Assembly (NCBI GenBank): GCA_963745405.1
Contig: CAVUWY010000002.1
Span: 2,108,001 to 2,172,000, forward strand
DNA length: 64,000 nt
Source: C-114 sp963745405
GTDB lineage: Bacteria; Chloroflexota; Limnocylindria; Limnocylindrales; CSP1-4
Reading direction: 5' to 3'
Made by a program: the position numbers and the translations under genes. The notes under the pieces are model-generated. The model saw only the letters and a program-made list of their open reading frames with translations. It made no database searches and was not told the DNA's origin. This document shows positions 28,060-36,200 of this stretch, piece by piece; within the stretch, counting starts at the first letter, position 1; each line of letters starts with the position of its first letter.

Positions 28060-28357
28060 GTGCGGCGCCGCCGGATCGGAGTCCCGGCACGCGTGCCGGT
28101 GCCGGTTGGCACGCAGCGCCCAGCCCGCCCGGCAGTTTGCGCCGGTTTTTGGTGTCTCGCCGCCCTCTGCATCCTCTGATGGTTCATTCCTGCGGAAGCT
28201 CGCGCGTAAGCATCTCGCCGGGTCTGAGGCCCGGCCCGCTGGTGGCGATCCGAACCACCCGAGGCGTCAGGTCGGCCGTGGAGCCCGATAAGCCGACGAT
28301 ACCCGCGTCGCGCCGGGTGGCTATCGCCAGCGAAGCCCTCAGGTAAATCATCCGACG
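28060..28357. other. Intergenic stretch with palindrome and second copy of the structured element
   Basis: A perfect 14-bp palindrome CGGCACGCGTGCCG follows the ABC ATPase (about 28086-28099) and may help terminate transcription. Copy B of the two-copy element follows at 28167-28260. AATCAT 6 nt before the ATG at 28358 is a weak -10 candidate. Confidence 0.5.
28167..28260 (-). repeat. Two-copy structured element, copy B
   Basis: It shares the 20-bp block (28167-28186), a GCGCGTAAG block and the CGAACCACC end with copy A at about the same spacing (90 versus 91 bp). Between them it has GCCGGG-TCTGAGG-CCCGGC, a 6-bp hairpin. No minus-strand gene lies directly downstream, so if transcribed it would be a free RNA or relict. 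Confidence 0.5.
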
Positions 28358-29113
28358 ATGCGACGAAGTGCCAAGACCGCTCGCCTGTCGGCAGAGGCAG
28401 CTCGGCGGAACCTCGAGCAGCTCGCGAGGCTCGGGGGCGAAGTCCGGCGGGCGCGTCTCGATCGGCGGCTGTCGCAGCGGGCACTCGCGGCGCGGGCAGC
28501 CGTCGGCCAGATGACGGTCAGCCGGCTGGAACGCGGGTTCGGGGGCGGGCTCACGCTCGACTCATGGCAACGGGTGGCGCTCGCGCTCGGACGGCCGCTG
28601 CGCGTCGAGCTGACCCGAGGGGCCGACGACACGCCGGTCGACGCCGGCCACCTCGTGGTCCAGGAGCTCCTCCTCCGGCTCGCACGCGAGACCGGCCGGG
28701 ACCGACGCTTCGAGCTGGCGACCCGGCCGGCCGACCCTGCCAGATCGGTCGACGTGTGCATCCGTGACGACCGCCACCGAGTCCTGATCCTCGCCGAGGC
28801 CTGGAATCGGCTCGATGACATCGGAGGCGCGGCTCGCTCCACCGCTCGCAAGGTCTCGGACGCCGCGGATCTCGCCGCCGCGATCGGGGCCGACGAGGGC
28901 CCGTATCGGGTGGCTGCGGTCTGGGTCCTGCGGGCGACTGCACGGAACCGCGGCCTCGCGCGGCGCTACCCGGACGTGTTCGCGACGCGCTTCCCCGGGT
29001 CCTCTCACCACTGGGTCGGAGCGCTCGCGACGGGTGGCGTGCCGCCGACGGAACCCGGGCTCGTCTGGTCGGACTTGGCGGGAACGCGCCTGTCCGCATG
29101 GCGCCGACGCTGA
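28358..29113 (+). CDS. XRE-type HTH protein with conserved C-terminal alpha/beta domain (paralogue 2)
   Basis: 251 aa, related along its length to the protein at 16686-17447. The HTH is LGGEVRRARLDRRLSQRALAARAA...MTVSRLERG. Both share LALGRPLRVELTR/S, DAGHL(V/A)(V/I)QEL, RDDRHRVLILAEAWN, GGAARSTARK, WV(L/V)RATARNR and RYPDVFATRFPGSS. The E-x-W after a hydrophobic strand is invariant in the pair. The C-terminal domain may be a nuclease-like fold used for regulation or binding; I know no characterised member. It stands alone between a non-coding region and the HAD gene. Confidence 0.7.
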   Translation: MRRSAKTARLSAEAARRNLEQLARLGGEVRRARLDRRLSQRALAARAAVGQMTVSRLERGFGGGLTLDSWQRVALALGRPLRVELTRGADDTPVDAGHLVVQELLLRLARETGRDRRFELATRPADPARSVDVCIRDDRHRVLILAEAWNRLDDIGGAARSTARKVSDAADLAAAIGADEGPYRVAAVWVLRATARNRGLARRYPDVFATRFPGSSHHWVGALATGGVPPTEPGLVWSDLAGTRLSAWRRR

Positions 29114-29145
29114 TGCCGCGGCTGAACGACTGACGAGGCTCCGCC

Positions 29146-29847
29146 TCAGCCGAGGGCGACCTCGGCGAGGGTGGCCATGTCCGGGACCGTGAGGTCGGGC
29201 GTGGCGCTCGCTGGCAGCGTGGCGCCTCCGCCGGGGCGTCCGTGACGTCGGTCGACCCAGACCGTCGACAGGCCGAGCCGCTTGGCCGGCACGTGATCGT
29301 GGAACAGGCTCTGGGCGACGTGGAGGATCCGCTCCCGCGGCACGTCGATTCGCTCGAAGGCGAGCTGGAAGTTGCGCTCCGACGGCTTGTAGCTGCCGGC
29401 CTGCTGGGCGGTGACGACCCAGTCGAACTCGATCCCGAGCCGACGGGCGGAGGCGGCGAACAGGTCGTCGTCGCAGTTCGTGATGACCCCGAGGCGGAAG
29501 CGCTCGTGGAGCCTGGCGAGCGCGGCCGCCGAATCCGGGAACGGCGGCCAGTCGGCCACCGAGCCGCCGAAGGCAGCCACCGCCGCATCCGACGGTGAGG
29601 CACCGAGACCGGAGGCGATCTCGCGGGCGACCTCGGCGAGGACCTCCCGGTAGCGCCGGTACGGACCGCTTTCGACGGCTGACTCGGCCCGGCCGAACGC
29701 CTCGAGCAGGGCGTCGTCGCCCATCCCGGCCGCGGCGGGCCCGAGGATCGGTCGGAGCGCGGCGAGGATCCCGCTCTCCCAGTCGATGAGCGTGCCGTAG
29801 CAGTCGAACGTCAGTGCATCGAACGCGCCGAAGTCGAGGTCGGTCAT
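29146..29847 (-). CDS. Type II haloacid dehalogenase-like HAD hydrolase
   Basis: 233 aa. Motif I is FDALTFDCYGTLIDWESG with the Asp nucleophile, motif II VITNCDDD, motif III Lys in SYKPSERNF, and motif IV VAQSLFHDHVPAKRLGLSTVWVDR split over the loop. The DCYGTLIDWE signature marks the L-2-haloacid dehalogenase branch, though phosphatase activity is also common there. GAGGTG precedes the ATG, and it starts 14 nt after the RnfD-like gene, so the two form an operon. Confidence 0.85.
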   Translation of the reverse strand: MTDLDFGAFDALTFDCYGTLIDWESGILAALRPILGPAAAGMGDDALLEAFGRAESAVESGPYRRYREVLAEVAREIASGLGASPSDAAVAAFGGSVADWPPFPDSAAALARLHERFRLGVITNCDDDLFAASARRLGIEFDWVVTAQQAGSYKPSERNFQLAFERIDVPRERILHVAQSLFHDHVPAKRLGLSTVWVDRRHGRPGGGATLPASATPDLTVPDMATLAEVALG

Positions 29848-29861
29848 CGCGGACACCTCGC

Positions 29862-31460
29862 TCAGCTCCCCGAACCCGGCGGCAGGACCCCGACATTGAG
29901 CCACCGTGCGCCGGTCGCCCGGCGGACGGCGAACGTCTGGGCGAACGGGGCCGACGTCCGGTCGACGAGCGCACCGGTCGAGTCGTAGGTCTCGGTCGTC
30001 ACCGTCCCGGTCGAGTCGAAGCCGAGGCTGAGGCCGGTCTGGACGCCGAACGGCACGAGCAGCACGACGTGGACGGAGTCGAACCGATAGTGGTTCAGGA
30101 CGGTCGTGCCGGAGGCTACCGTGTCCTTCAGCCGGCCTTGCATCTCGGCGAGGCGATCGCCGTGGTCGACGGCGGTCAGGATCGTCCCGTCTCTCCGCTG
30201 GAGCGCCTGGTTCTCGAGCTCGAGGTTCTCGGCCAGGGTCACGAGGATCTGCTGGGCCCCCGACCCGGCGATCGTGTGGTCCCAGTCGGCCACGGACTGG
30301 TCGACGGTGATCGAGGGGAAGGTCGCCGGGTCGACCTGGTGGGGCACCCCATCGAGGGCCTCGCTCGTGTCCGGTACGAGGGTGCGAGCCGGGGTGCCGG
30401 CGACGACGATGCCCGCCCCGAGGACGAAGACGGCGAGGACGGCGAGCCCGATCCGGCCGGCCGCCCGAGCGCCATGGGCGACCCCGGCGCCGGTGCCGCC
30501 GCCGGCCAGCCCGCTTGCGAGCCGCCGCAGGTCGTCGGCCGCCGATCGCGGCTGGGGGAGGACCCGATCGAGGACGGGCCGCGCCGCGCACATGAGGACG
30601 AGGCCCGACAGGAGGGCGACCTTCGTGCCGAACTCGTTGGTCTGCGGCGCCATGAGGAGCACGCTCGTCACCGCGACGAGGAAGCCGAAGACGACCCGCC
30701 CGACCTGCCCGCCCGGCACGGTCTTGGGATCCGTGATCATGAAGAAGAGGAAGATCATCACCTCCGGCGAGAAGACGATGACCCGCCAGTAGTCGATGCC
30801 GCAGACCGGGGCGAAGGCCCAGTTCGCGGTCATGCAATGGCCCGACCCGGCGAGGATCCCGAGCCCGATCGTGAGGGTCACCCAGAACGTCGCCGCCAGG
30901 GCGAGGAGGTGGAGCCGCCGGGTGATGAGCAACCCACCGCCGATGATGACGACGTAGGCGAGGATCATCCCCCACGTATCGAGCGGCGCCCACCAGAAGT
31001 CGAGCGGCTCGACCCGCGTGCTGCCGAGCACGACGAAGGCGATGACGAGCCCGATGTTCGACGGGTTGAAGACGTGGCTGCCGCGGTACTTGATGACGTA
31101 CTTGGTGAGGAGCGAAAAGGCGGCCACGCCGGCGAAGACGTACCAGGCGTCTGTATTCCAGGGGTCGTCGGGCGGCGTCCCGACGACGCGGAGGATGAGG
31201 GCGACACCGCTGCCGGTCAGCATCGCACTGGCCGGCCAGACGAAGGTCCTCGTCTGGCGGAACGTCAGCGAGATCTCGATGATCGCCGTCGCGAGGATCG
31301 CGGCCAGGATCTGGGGGACGCTGACCCGGAAGTGCAGGGTCACCTGGCCGAGGACGTGGATCGTGATGATCACCGCCGCGACGTGGAGCCGGGGGTCGCG
31401 GATGTTCGGCAGCACGAGCGGGTAGCTCGTCCGGCCGAGGGTGAGGGTCCGAGCGGTCAC
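29862..31460 (-). CDS. RnfD/NqrB-family membrane protein with extracytoplasmic C-terminal domain
   Basis: 532 aa with about ten TM helices. KYVIKYRGSHVFNPSNIGLV corresponds to the conserved K-x-GG-x-FNPA region of RnfD/NqrB, and FFMITDPKTVPGG to the later conserved loop. After the last TM (IGLAVLAVFVLGAGIVVAG) a soluble region of about 180 residues follows (FDSVHVVLLVPFGVQTGLS). In this family FMN is bound covalently and the subunit takes part in redox-driven ion pumping, but no other Rnf/Nqr subunit is in the window. The start is GTG 31460 (GGAGG upstream); minus-strand TAGAAT at 31546-31551 is a good -10. Confidence 0.75.
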   Translation of the reverse strand: MTARTLTLGRTSYPLVLPNIRDPRLHVAAVIITIHVLGQVTLHFRVSVPQILAAILATAIIEISLTFRQTRTFVWPASAMLTGSGVALILRVVGTPPDDPWNTDAWYVFAGVAAFSLLTKYVIKYRGSHVFNPSNIGLVIAFVVLGSTRVEPLDFWWAPLDTWGMILAYVVIIGGGLLITRRLHLLALAATFWVTLTIGLGILAGSGHCMTANWAFAPVCGIDYWRVIVFSPEVMIFLFFMITDPKTVPGGQVGRVVFGFLVAVTSVLLMAPQTNEFGTKVALLSGLVLMCAARPVLDRVLPQPRSAADDLRRLASGLAGGGTGAGVAHGARAAGRIGLAVLAVFVLGAGIVVAGTPARTLVPDTSEALDGVPHQVDPATFPSITVDQSVADWDHTIAGSGAQQILVTLAENLELENQALQRRDGTILTAVDHGDRLAEMQGRLKDTVASGTTVLNHYRFDSVHVVLLVPFGVQTGLSLGFDSTGTVTTETYDSTGALVDRTSAPFAQTFAVRRATGARWLNVGVLPPGSGS

Positions 31461-31693
31461 CTGGCCTCCGGGGCGTCGTCGATCGGCCGTTCGCCCCTCG
31501 ACTCCCGGCGATTCGAGGGTCGGAGCGGCCGCGTAGGTCCCGCGCATTCTAGGGCCGTAGACTTCGACGAGCATCCGACCCCGAGTCGCGTGGTGCGACG
31601 ATCGCCCCTTCCAACCCCGACGAATTGGTCCCCCAGGCCCACTGCCCATCCGGCCGCCAGCCCGCGGCGGCCATCAGCTGAAAGGACGCCCGC

Positions 31694-32755
31694 ATGACGC
31701 TGCCCACCGAACCGATCGGGAGCCTCCCGCGCCCCGCGGTGCTCCAGGCGGCGATGGCCGCTGCCGCCGCCGGCGACCTGGCGCCGGACGCCCTCGAAGC
31801 GCAGTTCGACGACGCCGTCCGCGACACGCTGCGCCGCTTCGAGGAGACCGGTTCGCCGGTCGTCACCGACGGCGAGCAGCGCAAGTCGAGCTTCGCCACC
31901 TATCCGCTCGACGGCCTCAGCGGGCTCGCCGGCGGCGGCGTGACGATCCCGTTCGCGGACGGCCACGCCCGGCAACTTCCGGTCCTCACGAGCGCGCCGT
32001 TCCGCTACACGACCCCGGCCTGGAAGTACCTCGACGGTGCCCGGCCGTACACGACGACACCGCTCAAGCAGGCGGTCATCACCGCTTCGGCGGTGAGCCT
32101 CATGTACCCGGCCGACGGCATCGCCGGCTACTCCCGGGAGGCCTTCCTCGACGACCTCGTCGCCGAGGCGACCGCCGAGATCCGCGGCTGCCTCGAGCGC
32201 GGTGCGACCGTCCAGGTCGACTTCACCGAGGCGCGGTTGTCGCTCAAGCTCGACCCGTCGAAGGGCCTCCTCGAATCGTTCGTCGACCTCAATAACCGGG
32301 TCTTCGGACAGCTCAGCGACGACGAGCGGAGCCGGGTCGGCGTCCACACCTGTCCGGGCGGCGACCAGGACTCGACCCACAGCGCCGACATCGACTACGC
32401 GGACCTGCTTCCGTCGCTCTTCCGCCTCGACGTCGACCGGTTCTTCGTCCAGCTCGCCAGCGAGGCCGACCGCCCGCGGGTGCTCGGGATCCTCGGCAGC
32501 CTGGCGACGGGCAACCGGCGCGTCTTCGTCGGCGTGATCGACCCGCTCGTCGCGCAGGTGGAAACAGCCGAGACGGTCGCCGATCGCATCGTCGAGGCGG
32601 CCCGGTTCATCGACCCCGCTCACCTCGGCACGACCGACGATTGCGGCTTCTCGCCCTTCGGCGACGACGTCTCGACGTCGCGCGACACGGCCTTCGCCAA
32701 GATCCGGGCCCGGATCGAGGGGAACGAGATCGCGTCGAGGACGCTCGGCGTCTGA
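31694..32755 (+). CDS. MetE-like (cobalamin-independent methionine synthase family) C-terminal domain protein
   Basis: 353 aa, a single TIM-barrel of the UROD/MetE-like superfamily. It has PTEPIGSLPRPAVLQAA, TDGEQRKSSFATYPL, VQVDFTEARLSLKL, GVHTCPGG and TTDDCGFSPFGDD, the last carrying the zinc-ligand Cys. It lacks the N-terminal MetE domain, like the short 'MetE family' proteins of soil bacteria whose methyl donor is uncertain. AAAGGA lies before the ATG. A perfect palindrome follows the stop. Confidence 0.82.
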   Translation: MTLPTEPIGSLPRPAVLQAAMAAAAAGDLAPDALEAQFDDAVRDTLRRFEETGSPVVTDGEQRKSSFATYPLDGLSGLAGGGVTIPFADGHARQLPVLTSAPFRYTTPAWKYLDGARPYTTTPLKQAVITASAVSLMYPADGIAGYSREAFLDDLVAEATAEIRGCLERGATVQVDFTEARLSLKLDPSKGLLESFVDLNNRVFGQLSDDERSRVGVHTCPGGDQDSTHSADIDYADLLPSLFRLDVDRFFVQLASEADRPRVLGILGSLATGNRRVFVGVIDPLVAQVETAETVADRIVEAARFIDPAHLGTTDDCGFSPFGDDVSTSRDTAFAKIRARIEGNEIASRTLGV

Positions 32756-32771
32756 GCGTCCAGCCGACGTT

Positions 32772-32789
32772 GCCGGCGAGCTCGCCGGC
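32772..32789 (+). terminator. Palindromic hairpin after the MetE-like gene
   Basis: GCCGGCGAGCTCGCCGGC is a perfect 18-bp palindrome 16 nt after the stop, with no U-tract. Confidence 0.5.
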
Positions 32790-32865
32790 GCCGGTCAGTC
32801 CTCCCTAGCGACCTCGGCCGCCGCCAGTCGAGGCAGTCGCGCCTCGTCCCATGCTCCGGAGAGGG

Positions 32866-32922
32866 TTGACACTTCGCAGACTATACGTATACTCATGCGT
32901 ATTAGTCGCAGAGCCGAGGAGG
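32866..32922 (+). promoter_or_regulatory. Promoter, operator-like inverted repeat and ribosome site of the EXLDI-ABC operon
   Basis: TTGACA (32866-32871), 16-bp spacer, TATACT (32888-32893). ATACG (32884-32888 region) and CGTAT around 32897 form an inverted repeat over the -10, in an AT-rich island unlike its surroundings. GAGGAGG at 32916-32922 is a strong ribosome site 9 nt before the GTG at 32932. Confidence 0.65.
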
Positions 32923-32931
32923 CTTTAGGAT

Positions 32932-33456
32932 GTGGCCGTGCCGAACAAGACGATCTACGTCTCCGATGGAGACCAGAAGCTGTTCCAGCGAGCGCAGGAG
33001 CTTGCCGGCGGCAACCTTTCCGCGGCGATCGCCAAGGCCCTTCGACGGTGGGTCGATGCGACCGAGAGCGTCAACGAGGGCTTCGACGACGTCACGGTCC
33101 GGGTGGGGCTCGGGAGCGGGCGTAAGGTCCGTTTCACCGGAGTCCTGGTCGGCGAGTGGATGGACAGCACGCCCAACCGGTCGGAGCGGCTGCGGGTCTA
33201 CCGGGGCCGCACCGGCAAGTACGTCCTCCACGTCGAGCGGAGCCCGGAGTTCTGGATGGTCGACGCCGAGGGGAAGCCGGCCGGCTGGCGCGGCCATCTC
33301 GGGATCGGCAACGTCAAGTACGGCGGATCGCCGCGCGAGTCGACGCTCGAGGTCCTCGCGACCCTCGATGAGCTGCGGGACAAGGTCCCGTCGGAGCTAT
33401 TCGACATGGTCTCTCGATCGGCACGACAGCCGAGTGTGGAGGAGCTCGACATCTGA
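32932..33456 (+). CDS. EXLDI family protein
   Basis: 174 aa. The N-terminal PNKTIYVSDGDQKLFQRAQE and GGNLSAAIAKALRRWV, and the very C-terminal VEELDI, match the EXLDI family. The middle is a small beta-rich domain (KVRFTGVLVGEWM; LRVYRGRTGKYVLHVER). The N-terminal half resembles a RHH-like DNA-binding unit. In actinobacterial relatives such genes sit next to Drr-type ABC transporters, as here. It probably represses or senses for the operon, possibly through the inverted repeat upstream. The start is fixed by GAGGAGG. Confidence 0.85.
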   Translation: MAVPNKTIYVSDGDQKLFQRAQELAGGNLSAAIAKALRRWVDATESVNEGFDDVTVRVGLGSGRKVRFTGVLVGEWMDSTPNRSERLRVYRGRTGKYVLHVERSPEFWMVDAEGKPAGWRGHLGIGNVKYGGSPRESTLEVLATLDELRDKVPSELFDMVSRSARQPSVEELDI

Positions 33457-33495
33457 GCTCTCTCGCCGGCCGCGCCCCCTCGCGGGAGCGGTGGC

Positions 33496-34452
33496 ATGAC
33501 CGGCCAGCCGGCCGTCGCGATCCACGTCCGCGGCCTTCGCAAGTCGTACGGCTCCCAGGTCGTCCTTGACGGCATCGACCTCGACGTGCCCGAGGGCACC
33601 GTCTTCGCGCTCCTCGGGCCGAACGGGGCGGGCAAGACGACGGCGATCCACATCCTCTCGACGCTCGTCTCGCCCGATTCCGGGGAGATCCGGATCGCCG
33701 GCATAGACCCGATCCGGGAGCCAGACGCCGTCCGGCACCTCATCGGCATGACCGGCCAGGTCTCGGCAGTCGACGGCCAGTTCACCGGCGAGGAGAACCT
33801 CCGGTTGATGGCCGACCTCCATCACCTGGGCCGCGAGCCCGGCCGGCGGCGGGTGGCCGAGCTGCTCGAGCGGTTCGACCTGGTCGAGGCGGCCGGGAAG
33901 CCGGTGGCGACCTGGTCGGGTGGCATGCGCCGACGGCTCGACCTCGCGATGACCCTCATCGGCGACCCCCGGATCATCTTCCTCGATGAGCCGACCACCG
34001 GTCTCGACCCGCGGAGCCGGCGGGTCATGTGGGACATCGTCCGCGACCTCGTCGCTCGCGGCACGACGATCCTGCTGACTACCCAGTACCTCGAGGAGGC
34101 GGACCGGCTGGCCGGGCGGATCGCCCTGCTCGACGGCGGGCACATCGTCGCCGAGGGCACACCGACGGAGCTCAAGCGACTCGTGCCCGGAGGCAGCGTG
34201 CGCCTGGAGTTCGCCGATGAGCCGGCTCTCGACCGAGCAGCCCACTTGTTCGAGGCCGGGTCGCGCGACGACCCGGGTCTTGCCCTCCAGCTCCCGGGCG
34301 ACGGCGGCGTGGACGCGCTGCGCGCGGTCCTCGATCGCCTCGATGCGGCCTCGATCCAGGTCGAGGGCCTGTCCGTCCGGTCAGCCGACCTCGACGATGT
34401 CTTCCTCTCACTCACCGGCCGCCGCGACGGCTCGGAGGTACCGACGCCATGA
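33496..34452 (+). CDS. DrrA-family ABC transporter ATPase
   Basis: 318 aa. Walker A GPNGAGKTT, Q-loop GMTGQVSAVDGQFTGEENL, signature TWSGGMRRRLDLAMTL, Walker B IIFLDEPTTGLD and TTQYLEEADRLA. GQ-x-x-(S)AVD is typical of daunorubicin-resistance type (DrrA) exporters. A C-terminal domain (SVRSADLDDVFLSLTG) completes the family layout. Its stop overlaps the permease start by 4 nt. Confidence 0.9.
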   Translation: MTGQPAVAIHVRGLRKSYGSQVVLDGIDLDVPEGTVFALLGPNGAGKTTAIHILSTLVSPDSGEIRIAGIDPIREPDAVRHLIGMTGQVSAVDGQFTGEENLRLMADLHHLGREPGRRRVAELLERFDLVEAAGKPVATWSGGMRRRLDLAMTLIGDPRIIFLDEPTTGLDPRSRRVMWDIVRDLVARGTTILLTTQYLEEADRLAGRIALLDGGHIVAEGTPTELKRLVPGGSVRLEFADEPALDRAAHLFEAGSRDDPGLALQLPGDGGVDALRAVLDRLDAASIQVEGLSVRSADLDDVFLSLTGRRDGSEVPTP

Positions 34453-35279
34453 CCACCCACCTGCTCGCCGACTCGGCGATCATGCTCCGGCGGAGCCTGC
34501 GCCGGATGCGCCGCTACCCGTCGCTGACACTGTTCATCGCCGGGATCCCGATCGTGCTCCTGCTGCTCTTCGTCTACGTGTTCGGCGGCACCCTCGGCTC
34601 GGGCCTCGGAGGCTCAGCCGCGCTGGTCTCGCCGGGACCCTCCGCCGGTGCATCGATCGGCCGCGAGGCGTATCTCGCCTATGTGGTGCCTGGGATCCTG
34701 CTCATCACGATCGCCAGCGCGGCCCAGGGGACCGCGATAACCGTTGCCATGGACATGACCAGCGGGATCATCGCCCGGTTCCGCACGATGGCGATCGCCC
34801 GTGGCTCTGTCCTGGCCGGGCATGTCGTCGGCAGTGTCATCCAGGCCATGCTCGCCACGGTGCTCGTCTTCGCGGTCGCGCTGCTGGTCGGCTTCCGGCC
34901 GACGACGAGTCCCGTGGACTGGCTGGCCGCCGGAGGGCTGCTCATCCTGACCGCTGTCGCCATCGGCTGGCTGTCGGTCGCCCTCGGGCTCGTGGCGAAG
35001 AGCGTCGAGACGGCGAGCAACCTGCCGATGTTCCTCGTCCTGTTGCCGTTCCTCAGCTCGGGCTTCGTGCCGACCGGGTCGATGCCGGGGCCGCTCGGGT
35101 GGTTCGCCGAGCATCAGCCGTTCACCCCGATCATCGAGACCCTGCGAGGCCTCCTCCTCGGCACCCCGATCGGCAACGACGGGTGGATCGCCGTCGCCTG
35201 GTGCGTCGCGATCTCGGTCGCGGGATACCTCTGGGCCCGCCGGCTCTACGAGCGCGTGCCGGTCAGTACGCCCGCGTGA
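34449..35279 (+). CDS. DrrB-family ABC-2 type permease
   Basis: 276 aa with six TM helices. SLTLFIAGIPIVLLLLFVYV, AYVVPGILLITIASAAQGTA, GIIARFRTMAIARGSVLAGH and SNLPMFLVLLPFLSSGFVPT are the conserved ABC-2 features. It is the membrane partner of the DrrA-like ATPase and is coupled by the ATGA overlap. Likely exports a lipophilic compound or drug; the substrate is not deducible. Confidence 0.88.
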   Translation: MTTHLLADSAIMLRRSLRRMRRYPSLTLFIAGIPIVLLLLFVYVFGGTLGSGLGGSAALVSPGPSAGASIGREAYLAYVVPGILLITIASAAQGTAITVAMDMTSGIIARFRTMAIARGSVLAGHVVGSVIQAMLATVLVFAVALLVGFRPTTSPVDWLAAGGLLILTAVAIGWLSVALGLVAKSVETASNLPMFLVLLPFLSSGFVPTGSMPGPLGWFAEHQPFTPIIETLRGLLLGTPIGNDGWIAVAWCVAISVAGYLWARRLYERVPVSTPA

Positions 35280-35281
35280 TC

Positions 35282-35311
35282 GTGCCGCCCCGGAATCGGC
35301 CGGGGCGGCAC
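35282..35311. terminator. Bidirectional hairpin between drrB-like gene and upp
   Basis: GTGCCGCCCCGG and CCGGGGCGGCAC are perfect 12-bp arms with a 6-nt loop, 3 nt after one stop and 25 nt from the convergent upp stop. It has no U-tract, as is usual in very GC-rich genomes. Confidence 0.7.
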
Positions 35312-35335
35312 CGACGGTGCCCTCGCCGGCGCCGG

Positions 35336-35980
35336 TCAGCCAGTGTTGCCGGTCCCGAACTGGCGATCGCCGGCGTCGCCGAGGCCGGGCAGGATATAGC
35401 CCTTGCCGTTGAGCTGTCGATCGAGGGCGGCGGCGTGGATCTGGACATCCGGGTGGGCGGCGGCGACCGCGGCCACGCCTTCGGGCGCGGCGATGATGTT
35501 GACGAGCTTGATTCGCACGGCGCCCCAGCGCTTGAGGACCTCGATGGCGGCGGTGGCCGAGCCGCCGGTGGCGAGCATCGGATCGAGGATGAGGCAGAGG
35601 TCGACGGTCGCCGAGTCCGGCAGCCGGTTGTAGTACTCGACCGGTCGGAGGGTCCGCTCGTCGCGGAAGAGCCCGAGATGCCAGACCTGGGCGGTCGGCA
35701 TGAGCTCGAGCATCGCGTCGACCATGCCGAGGCCGGCGCGGAGGATCGGGACGAGGCCGATCCGGTCGGCGAGCTCTCGGCCCTCCATCGTCTCGAGGGG
35801 AGTCTGGACGCTCACCGGGCGGACCCGCGCGTCGGCCAGCGCCTCGTAGCCGAGGAGCCAGGACAGCTCGCGAACGACCTCGCGGAACTTCTTCGGCTCG
35901 GTGGCCGTGTCGCGCAGGACGGCGAGCTTGTGGAGGACCGCCGGATGGGTCGAAACGTGGAGGTTCGTGGGCTCGCTCAC
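35336..35980 (-). CDS. upp: Uracil phosphoribosyltransferase
   Basis: 214 aa. Converts uracil and PRPP to UMP. It opens VSEPTNLHVSTHPAVLHKLAVLRD, and has GRELADRIGLVPILRAGLGM and the PRPP loop LILDPMLATGGSATAAIEVL. The start is the GTG at 35980, 7 nt after a minus-strand TACGAT; upstream in-frame codons lie in non-conserved sequence. It complements the pyrimidine breakdown genes earlier in the window. Confidence 0.94.
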   Translation of the reverse strand: MSEPTNLHVSTHPAVLHKLAVLRDTATEPKKFREVVRELSWLLGYEALADARVRPVSVQTPLETMEGRELADRIGLVPILRAGLGMVDAMLELMPTAQVWHLGLFRDERTLRPVEYYNRLPDSATVDLCLILDPMLATGGSATAAIEVLKRWGAVRIKLVNIIAAPEGVAAVAAAHPDVQIHAAALDRQLNGKGYILPGLGDAGDRQFGTGNTG

Positions 35981-35987
35981 CGGGCCG

Positions 35988-35993
35988 ATCGTA
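35988..35993 (-). promoter_or_regulatory. -10 hexamer TACGAT of upp
   Basis: Minus-strand TACGAT ends 7 nt before the GTG at 35980, a leaderless geometry. Confidence 0.55.
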
Positions 35994-36188
35994 GCATCCG
36001 GCACGGGCGCCGACCCGACCGCCGGCACGGGCGCCGACCGGGTCCGGGCCGAGATGTCGGCTGGCCGACAGGGACGGAGTGACCTCGGCGACCCTACGAT
36101 TGCGAAAGCGGCGGCCGGGGGGTCGCCGGATGGCTCTTCGAGTGCCCGCGATGGGTCGTTCGACGCCATCCGGCCGTCGCCGGCGCGC

Positions 36189-36194
36189 TATCCT
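36189..36194 (+). promoter_or_regulatory. -10 hexamer TATCCT of the asparaginase gene
   Basis: TATCCT, 6 nt, then GTG at 36201. It decides the start over several upstream in-frame codons. Confidence 0.65.
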
Positions 36195-36200
36195 CCGGGG

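Noticed and set aside
29814..31697. 627-aa plus-strand frame opposite the RnfD-like gene
   Set aside because: It mirrors a conserved membrane protein; its Asp/Arg/Glu-rich composition is the usual antisense pattern.
16674..32942. Shared 11-mer GATGTGGCCGT upstream of the HTH gene and the EXLDI gene
   Set aside because: The match is too short, lies partly in codons of both genes and has no shared flanks; chance is likely.
32930..33499. ATG at 32930 as start of the EXLDI gene
   Set aside because: It is in a different frame and gives no EXLDI motif; GTG 32932 is in frame with the family sequence and well spaced from GAGGAGG.
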